Shown piece by piece: positions 1 to 7,674 of a stretch of DNA of 38,803 bases. Source of the stretch: an uncultured Eubacteriales bacterium (GTDB lineage Bacteria > Bacillota > Clostridia > Oscillospirales > Oscillospiraceae); assembly GCA_900556935.1 (NCBI GenBank), contig USQL01000007.1, positions 1 to 38,803 of the forward strand, in the 5' to 3' direction. Every line of letters starts with the position of its first letter. Within the stretch, counting starts at the first letter, position 1. The translations under genes and the position numbers were made by a program. The notes below the pieces were generated by a model. The model had not been told where the DNA came from and searched no databases. It was given only the letters and a program-made list of their open reading frames with translations.

Positions 1-1
1 G

Positions 2-322
2 GAGGAGGGGGCCCAGCAGCTGCAGGTGGGCCGCATTCAGCTGGACAACAACCGGCGGATTGTGCTCTCCGATGGAAAGAGCGTGGAGCTTACTTACAAG
101 GAATATGAGCTCCTGCGCTACTTCATGATGAACGCCGGCATGGTCCTGTCCCGGGAAGCCATCATGCGCTACGTCTGGGGCACGGAGTTTGAGGGCGAGA
201 CCCGCACCGTGGATATGCACGTCAAAACCCTACGGCAGAAGCTGGGGGCCCCCGGCAGCCAGATCGGCACTGTGCGCAACGTGGGCTATGTGCTGCGCAG
301 CGCCCCGGAGGGGACGGTATGA
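2..322 (+). CDS. OmpR/PhoB-family response regulator, C-terminal DNA-binding part (5' partial)
   Basis: The window opens inside this gene; the frame is open to the left edge, so only the C-terminal effector domain is visible. It is a winged-helix transcription-factor domain of the OmpR/PhoB class: LTYKEYELLRYF at its start, a recognition helix region around TRTVDMHVKTLRQKLG, and the wing ending VRNVGYVL. The phospho-acceptor receiver domain must lie upstream of the window. Its stop overlaps the ATG of the next gene (ATGA), so regulator and sensor kinase are translationally coupled and form one two-component system. A GTG at 26 is internal and is not the real start. Targets cannot be told from this fragment. 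Family assignment is firm; the exact orthologue (PhoP, WalR or other) is not determined. Confidence 0.93.
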   Translation, partial: EEGAQQLQVGRIQLDNNRRIVLSDGKSVELTYKEYELLRYFMMNAGMVLSREAIMRYVWGTEFEGETRTVDMHVKTLRQKLGAPGSQIGTVRNVGYVLRSAPEGTV

Positions 323-1629
323 AGCAGAAGATCAATCTGCGTCTGGGCCTCATCGCCCTGGTAGCCCTGGTGCTCACCGCCGCGGCGGTGACCATGGTCT
401 ACTACGATCTGTTCCGCCAGCAGGTGGGCCGGGATCTGCGGCAGACCGCCCAGCTGCTGGGCCAGAGCCAGGAATTCCGGCAGGCGGGGCAGATGCCCGG
501 CTTCCGGAGCAGCGAAGTCCGCGTCACCTGGGTGGATGCCGACGGCAATGTGCTCTATGACGATGAGGCGGATGCTGGGAGCCTGCCCAACCACGCGGAC
601 CGGCCGGAAATCCGGGCCGCCATGGAAACTGGCGAGGGGGAGATCGTCCGCACCTCCAGCACCTTCAATATGAACACCTTCTATTACGCTCTGCGGCTGG
701 ACAACGGCACAGTGCTGCGGCTGGCGGTGGATGCCCGGTCCCTGACCAGCGTGTTCCTGGCGGCGGTGCCGGTGCTGCTGGCGGTGGCGGCGGTGATTCT
801 GGTGGTCTGCGTGCTGCTGGGGCACCTGCTGACGGCCCAGCTCATTGCCCCCATTGAGGACATGGCGGAACACCTGGACGAGCCAGCCCGGGAGCCCATC
901 TATCGGGAGCTGGAGCCTTTCGCCCGGAAAATCCGCAGCCAGCACGAGAAAATTCTCTCCGCGGCCCAGAGCCGCCAGGATTTTACGGCCAACGTCTCCC
1001 ATGAGCTGAAAACTCCCCTGACCGCCATCTCCGGCTACGCGGAGCTCATTGAGAACAAAATGGTGGACGGGGACCAGCAGATTCGCTTCGCCGGGGAAAT
1101 CCGCAAGAACGCGGCGCGGCTTCTGAGCCTGATCAACGACATCATCGCCCTGTCCGAGCTAGACACCGCCACGGCTCCCATGCAGCTGCAAAGTGTGGAG
1201 CTGCTGGGCCTGGCCCAGGAGGTCTGCGACGGCCTGGAGGTGGCGGCCCGGCAGCGGCAGGTGCGGCTGCAAACCTTCGGCCGGGAGGCGAAGGTCTCCG
1301 GGGACCGGGAGCTTCTAAAGGAGCTGCTGGAAAATCTGGTGCAGAACGCCATCCGCTACAACAAGGAGGGCGGCTTTGTCCAGGTGACGGTGAAAGAAAC
1401 CGGAGGCCACCCCAGCCTGACCGTAGAGGACAGCGGCATCGGCATCCCGGAGGAGTCCCTGGACCGGGTCTTCGAGCGCTTCTACCGGGTGGACAAGAGC
1501 CGCTCCCGGGAAACAGGCGGCACCGGATTGGGCCTTGCCATCGTCAAGCACATCGCCCAGCTCCACGGCGCCCAGGCAGCCTTAGAAAGCGAGCTGGGGA
1601 AGGGCACAAAGGTGACGGTGACGTTCTGA
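319..1629 (+). CDS. PhoR-like membrane sensor histidine kinase
   Basis: 436-residue class I sensor kinase. Residues about 8-28 form a first membrane segment, followed by an extracytoplasmic domain of about 110 residues and a second membrane segment around 145-170. The HisKA dimerisation domain carries the phospho-acceptor His228 in VSHELKTPLTAISGY. The ATPase domain has an N box (ELLENLVQNAIRYN), a G1 box (VEDSGIGIP), an F box (RVFERFYRVDKSRS) and a G2 box (GGTGLGLAIVKHI), so it looks catalytically complete. It overlaps the upstream response regulator by 4 bases and should phosphorylate it. The overall layout is that of PhoR/WalK-type kinases of Firmicutes; phosphate sensing is possible, but no pst or pho genes are visible to support it. 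Confidence 0.93.
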   Translation: MKQKINLRLGLIALVALVLTAAAVTMVYYDLFRQQVGRDLRQTAQLLGQSQEFRQAGQMPGFRSSEVRVTWVDADGNVLYDDEADAGSLPNHADRPEIRAAMETGEGEIVRTSSTFNMNTFYYALRLDNGTVLRLAVDARSLTSVFLAAVPVLLAVAAVILVVCVLLGHLLTAQLIAPIEDMAEHLDEPAREPIYRELEPFARKIRSQHEKILSAAQSRQDFTANVSHELKTPLTAISGYAELIENKMVDGDQQIRFAGEIRKNAARLLSLINDIIALSELDTATAPMQLQSVELLGLAQEVCDGLEVAARQRQVRLQTFGREAKVSGDRELLKELLENLVQNAIRYNKEGGFVQVTVKETGGHPSLTVEDSGIGIPEESLDRVFERFYRVDKSRSRETGGTGLGLAIVKHIAQLHGAQAALESELGKGTKVTVTF

Positions 1630-1643
1630 AATCGAGCGAAGCG

Positions 1644-1746
1644 AGGCTTCCCCTCCGGGGAAGCTGGCAGGGCGAAGCCCTGACTGATGAGGGGCGGTAC
1701 GACTGACGGAATGAGGAAGCCCAGGCGAATCCGTATACCCCCGGAC
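1644..1746 (+). repeat. Interspersed intergenic repeat, type I copy A
   Basis: It starts just after the kinase stop. Head hairpin GGCTTCCCC-tc-CGGGGAAGC, then a second hairpin with arms AGGGC/GCCCT, then GACTGATGAGGGGC, and a tail GGCGAATCCGTATACCCCC followed by GGACG. The same head and middle recur at 36649-36744 with different but still complementary hairpin arms, and the same tail recurs at 36976-37001 (inverted) and at the right edge of the window. No coding potential is evident. Confidence 0.85.
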
Positions 1747-2061
1747 GCAAACCAAAAAGGTGATATTGGAGAAGCCAGCTGCCTTTTCTTTGGCAATGGC
1801 CACCATGGCGTGAGAGGGGGATATGGCGGGCGGTTCAAAAATTGCGCAATCTGCCAAAGGGCATTGAAGCATATTATGAGACGCCTATCCATAATCATGT
1901 TGGAGTTGGGCATTTTGGATGCGATCATGCCCTCGTGGCTCGGCCGCTTGCAAGTGGCCTGTTGTCATATTGCATAAATTTTTTGGACGTTATTGATAAA
2001 TTCTTGTGTATATGCTAATATAAACATATCACATATCAATATAGTTGACTTACCAAATCTG
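1747..2061. other. Non-coding stretch, no recognisable gene
   Basis: Between the repeat and the first promoter nothing convincing is seen. Short open frames exist (for example 1687-1977), but they start inside the repeat, lack a ribosome-binding site and match no family known to me. The stretch grows AT-rich after about 1970. A weak promoter-like pair (TTGATA near 1991, TAATAT 17 bases on) may be present but is not strong enough to call. Confidence 0.5.
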
Positions 2062-2090
2062 TTGACACGCAAAACGCCGCGCCGTAAAAT
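2062..2090 (+). promoter_or_regulatory. Predicted sigma-A promoter P1 of the cellulose-like operon
   Basis: Perfect -35 TTGACA at 2062-2067, a 17-base spacer, and -10 TAAAAT at 2085-2090 (5 of 6 to consensus). It points toward the VTC-domain gene and would start transcription near 2097, giving a leader of about 255 bases that includes the GACA tract and the hairpin at 2271-2311. Confidence 0.7.
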
Positions 2091-2133
2091 ACAGGGAAAG
2101 GGAAAATTGTGCGCTTTTTTGCGAGAAAAGAGG

Positions 2134-2163
2134 TTGACAAACTATGCCGTTGAACAGTATACT
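2134..2163 (+). promoter_or_regulatory. Predicted sigma-A promoter P2, abutting the GACA microsatellite
   Basis: Perfect -35 TTGACA at 2134-2139, an 18-base spacer, and -10 TATACT at 2158-2163 (5 of 6). The expected start point, about 2170, falls in the first units of the GACA tract, so the repeat would be the initially transcribed region of this promoter. Confidence 0.75.
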
Positions 2164-2166
2164 TAC

Positions 2167-2224
<58 letters not shown>

Positions 2225-2270
2225 GTTAAATCTGCCTGTTTTTGTGCTGTCCGCATATCGCTATAACAGA

Positions 2271-2316
2271 GGAAGCAGTTGTCCATTCCAGCCGGATGGA
2301 TGACCGCTTCCTTTTT
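2271..2316 (+). terminator. Terminator-like (attenuator) hairpin in the operon leader
   Basis: GGAAGC at 2271-2276 pairs with GCTTCC at 2306-2311, TCCA at 2282-2285 pairs with TGGA at 2297-2300, and mixed pairs lie between; TTTTT follows at 2312-2316. It sits after both promoters and before the first gene, so if functional it is an attenuator. The stem has internal mismatches, so strength is uncertain. Confidence 0.5.
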
Positions 2317-2353
2317 GCGTGTAAAAAAGTTTTAGCGAAAGGAGAGGGTAGAA

Positions 2354-3040
2354 TTGTCAGAATTATCCGTAGTACGCACAGAGAAAAAATACAGCATCTC
2401 ACCGTGCCAGCGCAGCACGCTTCTCTATCGGCTGGAGCCGATCATAAGGCTGGACCAGCACAGCGGGCTGGAGGGCTATATGGTGCGGTCACTTTACTTT
2501 GACAGCATTTATGACAACGATTACTTTGACAAGGTAAGCGGGTTGGAAATGCGGAAGAAGGTGCGGCTGCGCGTCTATGCCCCGGAGCAACAGACCGTTA
2601 AATTGGAGCTGAAGCAAAAGCAGGGCAGTGCGCAGAAAAAAATCAGCCTTTCCATTTCAAGAGATTTGGCAGAAGAAATGATGGGTGGGCAGTACAGCGG
2701 GTTGGTGGAGCTTGGCTCCGATACGGCCATGATGTTTTACCGGATTTTGGAAACGGGGCTGTACCGGCCCCAATGTATCATCGAGTACAACCGCATCGCC
2801 TTTGCGGAGGAAAGCAACGACATCCGGATCACGGTGGATTCAGACATCGGCATGAGTCCTTTTTGTGAGCGATTCTTTGACCGGGAGGTCAGCTATCTTC
2901 CAGTCAGAAAAGAACCGGTATTAGAGGTGAAATACAACCGATTTTTATTGAGCAGCGTCAAGCGGGTTTTAGACTTTGCGGATTCCACAGAACTGGCCAT
3001 CAGTAAATATGCCATGTCCCGGCAGGTTCTGGGGATGTAA
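2354..3040 (+). CDS. VTC-domain (polyphosphate-polymerase-like, triphosphate tunnel) protein
   Basis: 228 residues, the usual length for bacterial stand-alone VTC domains. It begins at TTG with GGAGAG 7 bases upstream; no ATG fits as well. Family hallmarks are visible in order: RTEKKYSI, RSLYFDS, EMRKKVRLRVY, VKLELKQKQ, IEYNRIAF, DIRITVDSDIG, LEVKYNRFL and the ending SKYAMSR. The basic and acidic residues alternate along strands as expected for a tunnel-fold enzyme binding a triphosphate and metal. In yeast, VTC proteins polymerise polyphosphate from ATP at a membrane; the bacterial role beside CotH and glycosyltransferase genes is not established. It is the first gene of a five-gene operon, 23 bases before the DUF4956 gene. 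Cytosolic by sequence. Confidence 0.88.
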   Translation: MSELSVVRTEKKYSISPCQRSTLLYRLEPIIRLDQHSGLEGYMVRSLYFDSIYDNDYFDKVSGLEMRKKVRLRVYAPEQQTVKLELKQKQGSAQKKISLSISRDLAEEMMGGQYSGLVELGSDTAMMFYRILETGLYRPQCIIEYNRIAFAEESNDIRITVDSDIGMSPFCERFFDREVSYLPVRKEPVLEVKYNRFLLSSVKRVLDFADSTELAISKYAMSRQVLGM

Positions 3041-3063
3041 AAAAATTTACGGAGGTATAGAAT

Positions 3064-3747
3064 GTGAAAGAGTTTATTATGCAGTATTCCCAGGAAGTGG
3101 TGCAGCAGCTTACGGTAGAGCGCATTGTGCTGAACATGGTGGTGGCCCTGGTGTTGGGGCTGGTGATCTACTTGTCCTACCGGTTTTCCCACTCCGGCGC
3201 GGTATACAGTGCCAGATTCAATGTATCCCTGCTGATGATGACCCTGATCACCACCATGATCATGAACGTTATCGGCAATAACATTTCCCTGTCCCTTGGT
3301 ATGGTGGGTGCCCTTTCCATTGTAAGATTCCGCACCGCCATTAAAGACACCCGGGATACGGCCTATATTTTCTGGTGCATTGCGGTGGGTATCTGCTGCG
3401 GCGTTTCCTACTATGCCCTGGCGGCCATCAGCACAGGCATGATTTTCCTGGTCATGCTGGTGATGGGCTGCATCAAGGCCAATGACCGATACCTGCTGAT
3501 CATCCACGCAAACCAGGAGGACTGCGCCAAAGAAATCGAAAACACCATTTTTCAGCAGTACAAAGGCCAGGCCGTTTTGCGGGTGGCAAACCGTACAACG
3601 GGCCAATTGGAGTACATCTATGAGCTGACATCCCGGATGCTCCGTGACAAAAAGCAAGGGAACACGGATCCTGTGGAGCTTTTAAGAGGAATTGAGGGGG
3701 TATACCGGGTGAATCTGGTGTGTCAGAACGAGGAGATGAGCAGATAG
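3064..3747 (+). CDS. DUF4956-type multi-pass membrane protein
   Basis: 227 residues, starting at GTG with GGAGG about 8 bases upstream. Residues about 20-40, 55-80 and 105-140 are hydrophobic membrane segments; the C-terminal third (from about residue 145) is soluble, with an alternating pattern that could be a small ferredoxin-like or ACT-like domain. A conserved-looking core LGMVGALSIVRFRTAIKDTRDTAYIFW is characteristic of DUF4956 proteins (read from recognition of the family, not a search). These proteins typically sit next to VTC-domain and CotH genes, as here, suggesting that the three work together. Function unknown. Its stop TAG at 3745-3747 shares a base with the likely start of the CotH gene. 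Confidence 0.85.
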   Translation: MKEFIMQYSQEVVQQLTVERIVLNMVVALVLGLVIYLSYRFSHSGAVYSARFNVSLLMMTLITTMIMNVIGNNISLSLGMVGALSIVRFRTAIKDTRDTAYIFWCIAVGICCGVSYYALAAISTGMIFLVMLVMGCIKANDRYLLIIHANQEDCAKEIENTIFQQYKGQAVLRVANRTTGQLEYIYELTSRMLRDKKQGNTDPVELLRGIEGVYRVNLVCQNEEMSR

Positions 3748-5417
3748 TGAGATGGAACGAAAAACAGATTTCCGTTATTCTCATTGTACTGTTAGTGCTT
3801 GGCGGCTTGATTGTATTCTGCGTACAGGAAAACCGCTATTTTTTCCCGAAGGTTCCCGCACCGACCAAGGCGCAGACCACCGATTTGTCCTCAAAAAGCA
3901 TTGTAGCCGGGAGTGATTTCATCCCGGATGGCGGCCATGGTATGGGGGGAAGAACCAATTATCGCTCCAAGGAATTGCGGATAGATGATTCATTTACCAG
4001 CAATCTCCCTTTGGTGGTCATTGACACCGGCGACCAGGAACTAACGCATGGGGCGGTATGGGACGATGAAAAAAAATACTATGTTTCAACAGGGGAAGAC
4101 CCCTATGCCTATGGGGAAATCTATATTATAGACAAGTCCAAGGGCATCAATCAGCTTGCGGATCAACCGACCTTTAAATCCCAGTGCAAACTCAAAATCC
4201 GGGGAAATTCTTCCGGCAAGTATGATAAACATCAGTATCTTATAAAGCTGCTGGATGAGAACGGAAAACTGGATAAAAAGAACGTCCTGGGCATGGGCAA
4301 AGACAGCGAATGGATTCTGAACGTCTCCTTTGTGGATAAATCCCTGCTCCGGAATTATCTGGCCTATACAACTGCGGGAGAACTGATGCCCTGCACACCG
4401 GACACGCGCTTTTGTGAAGTTGTGTGGAAAGACCAGGAGGGGTATCGGTACGAGGGCGTGTATCTGATGATGGAGAGCATCAAGGTGGGAAAAAACAGAG
4501 TGGATCTTCCCAAATATTCAGAAAACAGCCAGTTCATCCCGGCCCTGCTCCGCAGAGACCGGTATAACGACAAGAAAATCATGCTGGATAACTACGGTAC
4601 CAGAAACCAGCTGACCTATGGATACCTGGGCATTGAATACCCGAATCAGGAAAACATCACGGAAAAAGGCATTCAGAAAATCACAGAACAGGTGGATCGG
4701 CTGGAGCAGGCATTGTATGCGGATTCCTGGAATGAATTTGTAAAATACAGAGACTACATCGATATGCAGTCTTTTGTAGATTACTTTATTCTCAATGAGT
4801 TTTTCCTGAACTATGACGCAGGTTACAATTCCACCTATATGTATATGAATTACAGCGGCAAACTGATCATGGGTCCGGTTTGGGACTTTGACCAGGCCAT
4901 GGACAATGGCCCGAATGCGACAGATGTGGCCGATTTGTATACAACAGCCTTTCATGCCGCACCCTGGTTTGACCGCATTCTCAGAGACCCGGTGTTTACG
5001 GAGGCCATCATCCAGCGGTACAAAGAATTGAGAGCATCGATTTTGTCGGACGAAGCCATCAGCACCTTTTTGAACGAGACCATCGACTATCTGGGGCCGG
5101 CCATTGACCGGGATTGGGCCAGATGGGGGTATTTCTACACTGCGGGAAATTATTTGAAGTCAGAGGACTCTGACCCCACAGACAGAAATACCAAGACCTA
5201 TCAGGAGGAAGTGGACAAAATTCTCCATGTTCTTTCCGTCCATGGCTCCTGGTTGGATGAGCGTCTGGACAGCCTGTATCAGTTTAAAAGCATCTCTTTG
5301 GAGAAAGCAAATATTGATTTGGCGGACAAACCCGATTACGGTTCGGCCCTGGCTGTGGTTTTTGTGGCCACGTTTTTGATTTCTGTGAAGTTGGTACTGA
5401 AATACGAGAGCATGTGA
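3747..5417 (+). CDS. CotH-like protein kinase, membrane-anchored at both ends
   Basis: 556 residues from the GTG at 3747, chosen because AGGAG at 3731-3735 is spaced 11 bases from it and it directly abuts the previous stop; an upstream GTG at 3720 would add nine residues. An N-terminal membrane helix (about residues 8-28) is followed by a CotH kinase fold: CKLKIRGNSS around residue 152, the ligand-binding stretch VVWKDQEGYRYEGVYLMMESIKVGKNRVDLP, and the metal-binding GPVWDFDQAMDN with D380 and D382. A second helix lies at the C-terminus (ALAVVFVATFLISVKLVL), so the kinase domain is probably outside the membrane. CotH of Bacillus phosphorylates spore-coat proteins; related proteins also sit in polysaccharide loci. 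The substrate here is unknown. Confidence 0.88.
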   Translation: MRWNEKQISVILIVLLVLGGLIVFCVQENRYFFPKVPAPTKAQTTDLSSKSIVAGSDFIPDGGHGMGGRTNYRSKELRIDDSFTSNLPLVVIDTGDQELTHGAVWDDEKKYYVSTGEDPYAYGEIYIIDKSKGINQLADQPTFKSQCKLKIRGNSSGKYDKHQYLIKLLDENGKLDKKNVLGMGKDSEWILNVSFVDKSLLRNYLAYTTAGELMPCTPDTRFCEVVWKDQEGYRYEGVYLMMESIKVGKNRVDLPKYSENSQFIPALLRRDRYNDKKIMLDNYGTRNQLTYGYLGIEYPNQENITEKGIQKITEQVDRLEQALYADSWNEFVKYRDYIDMQSFVDYFILNEFFLNYDAGYNSTYMYMNYSGKLIMGPVWDFDQAMDNGPNATDVADLYTTAFHAAPWFDRILRDPVFTEAIIQRYKELRASILSDEAISTFLNETIDYLGPAIDRDWARWGYFYTAGNYLKSEDSDPTDRNTKTYQEEVDKILHVLSVHGSWLDERLDSLYQFKSISLEKANIDLADKPDYGSALAVVFVATFLISVKLVLKYESM

Positions 5418-5439
5418 ATAAGAGCAAGGAGGAGTCGAG

Positions 5440-7674
5440 ATGAAGCGTAAAAAATTATGGTTCTGGCTTATGACCGTTACATCCGTCATTTACATTCTGT
5501 GGAGACTGTTCTTTACGCTGCCGCTTCATGCCGGGATCGTATCGCTGATTGCCGGTATTGCGTTGTTTGCAGCGGAGTTCATCAGCATGTTGGAAGCGGT
5601 GATCCACTATATCTGCATGAGCAAAGACAAGGCTCCGGAATTTCCGGTGATCCCGGAGTCGGAGTATCCCCATGTAGACGTATTGATCGCCACCCACAGC
5701 GAAGAACCGGAGCTGCTGTTTAAGACCATCAACGGCTGCAAGCATATGGAGTATCCGGACCCTGCCAAAGTACACATCTATCTTTGTGACGACAATGACC
5801 GGCCGGAAATGGCGAAGCTTGCCCAGAAAATGGGGGTGGGGTATTTTGGCCTTTCAGGAAACAAGTTTGCGAAAGCCGGAAACCTCAATAACGCCCTATC
5901 CAAAACGGATTCCCCCCTGGTCGTGACCTTTGACGCAGACATGATTCCCAGAAGCAGCTTTCTAATGAAAACCGTTCCTTACTTCTTCCTGCCGGAAATG
6001 ATTTTGGAGGATGGCGTTTGGAGAAAGCGGACAGAGGAAGAACTGGATCCGGATTATAAAATCGGTTTCGTGCAGACCCCTCAGAGTTTTTACAACCCGG
6101 ATTTGTTCCAGTTTAATTTCTTTGCGGAGAGCAATATTCCCAACGAGCAGGACTACTTCTTCAAAGAGGTCAACGTGGGACGAAACAGCAGCAACTCCGC
6201 CATCTATGCCGGTTCCAATACCCTTATTTCCCGCCGGGCGTTGGAAGAGGTGGGAGGCATTCGCACCAAGACCATTACTGAGGACTTTGCCACCGGTATT
6301 GACATCCAGGCCAAAGGATACACCTGCTTTGCCATTGACGAAGTTCTGGCCTCCGGCCTGGCCCCGGATGATTTTCCCAATCTGCTGAAACAGCGGCAGC
6401 GTTGGGGCCGTGGCTGTGTCCAGACCATACGAAGCAGCCGTTTCCTCTTTGGAAAATTGCCCTTCCTGTCCAAACTGAGCTATCTTTCCTGTTTGCTCTA
6501 CTGGTGGACGTTCCTGCGGAGAATCGTCTACATCCTTTCTCCCATCCTGTTTACCGTGTTTGGGGTGCTGGTGGTACGGACGTCGCTTTGGGGCATTCTG
6601 CTGATCTGGCTGCCCTCCTATCTGATTTATAACCACTCCCTGCGTCTGCTGTCCGGCAAGATTCGGGACCAGAAATGGAGCAACATTGTAGATACGATTT
6701 TGTGTCCTTACATGATCCTCCCCATTCTGGCGGAAACCTTTGGCATCCGCATGAGAACCTTTGTCGTTACAAGCAAGGAAAAAAAAGGTGCCAAAAGTGC
6801 GAAACTCATCTATGCCATCCCCCACATCATTTTGCTGGCAGCGTCCATTGTGGGCATTTATTTCAGCATTGTGCGGATGACGCTCTACAAGAACATCCTG
6901 GGGCTGGTGGTTCTGTTCTGGCTGTGTATGAATACATACTTCCTGACCATGGCCGTGTTTTTCCTCCTTGGAAGAATCAACTACAGAAGCTCCGAGCGGT
7001 TCCGGGCAGAGATCCCCGTCACCTTTTCTGTGGGTACACGGTGCGTCCATGGCACCACCTGCGATATTTCCGAAAACGGCCTGTCCTTTGTGACGGATTT
7101 CCCGGAATTCCTCCACGGCGTTGTGGATTTTGAATTGCGGGACGGAAAGTGGGCTGCCCGGGTGTCCGGCGAGGTCGTCCAGGTGTGGCAAATGGGGAAT
7201 CAATGGAAATACGGTGTCAAGCTGACGGAGCTTCCCTTAGAGGAAAAGGAAAACTACACCCAGATCGTCTTTGACCGTCTGCCCACCCTGGCTACGGAGA
7301 TCAAAACCACCGCGGCAAAGGACTTGATGGTATTTTTCAAGAGAAAAACTGTCTCTTCCGTACTGTCTCAGCGGAAACTGCCCAGAATTCTGCTGGACGC
7401 GTCTTTGAAGACGGACAGCGGAGAAACCGTCCATGTTTCCAATTACAATTATCAATACATGATGATCACCGGCACCGTCCCTGGTCCGGCCTTTGATGTG
7501 TACATGGGAAACACGGTGCTGCACCTGAAAAAAACGCCCTCTTCCGTGGGGGGCAAGGACACATTGTTCGAAGTCGAAAACTGGGAAACCCGATCCTGTT
7601 CCCCGGAGCTGCACGAAGCCTTAATGGCACTACTCCTGGAAAAACAAGAGGAGCAGCAGGCAGTCCATGTTTAA
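5440..7674 (+). CDS. Cellulose-synthase-like family 2 glycosyltransferase with PilZ domain
   Basis: 744 residues, ATG with AAGGAGG upstream. Two N-terminal helices precede a GT2 catalytic domain with all processive-synthase signatures: D117-D118 in CDDND, D165-A-D167, T280-E-D282 and Q318-R-Q-R-W322. Several membrane helices follow (about 345-500), which in BcsA form the polymer channel. A PilZ domain comes next with both c-di-GMP signatures, R516-S-S-E-R520 and D542-I-S-E-N-G547, then about 120 further residues of unclear fold. The likely reaction is addition of UDP-glucose to a growing beta-glucan with export through the membrane, activated by c-di-GMP. It resembles the clostridial cellulose synthase CcsA described for C. 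difficile, also paired with a GH5 enzyme. Polymer identity is inferred. It overlaps the GH5 gene by 8 bases. Confidence 0.92.
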   Translation: MKRKKLWFWLMTVTSVIYILWRLFFTLPLHAGIVSLIAGIALFAAEFISMLEAVIHYICMSKDKAPEFPVIPESEYPHVDVLIATHSEEPELLFKTINGCKHMEYPDPAKVHIYLCDDNDRPEMAKLAQKMGVGYFGLSGNKFAKAGNLNNALSKTDSPLVVTFDADMIPRSSFLMKTVPYFFLPEMILEDGVWRKRTEEELDPDYKIGFVQTPQSFYNPDLFQFNFFAESNIPNEQDYFFKEVNVGRNSSNSAIYAGSNTLISRRALEEVGGIRTKTITEDFATGIDIQAKGYTCFAIDEVLASGLAPDDFPNLLKQRQRWGRGCVQTIRSSRFLFGKLPFLSKLSYLSCLLYWWTFLRRIVYILSPILFTVFGVLVVRTSLWGILLIWLPSYLIYNHSLRLLSGKIRDQKWSNIVDTILCPYMILPILAETFGIRMRTFVVTSKEKKGAKSAKLIYAIPHIILLAASIVGIYFSIVRMTLYKNILGLVVLFWLCMNTYFLTMAVFFLLGRINYRSSERFRAEIPVTFSVGTRCVHGTTCDISENGLSFVTDFPEFLHGVVDFELRDGKWAARVSGEVVQVWQMGNQWKYGVKLTELPLEEKENYTQIVFDRLPTLATEIKTTAAKDLMVFFKRKTVSSVLSQRKLPRILLDASLKTDSGETVHVSNYNYQYMMITGTVPGPAFDVYMGNTVLHLKKTPSSVGGKDTLFEVENWETRSCSPELHEALMALLLEKQEEQQAVHV

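Noticed and set aside
2242..2502. Frame from ATG 2242 overlapping the start of the VTC-domain gene
   Set aside because: It runs through the leader hairpin into another frame of a well supported gene and has no ribosome-binding site.
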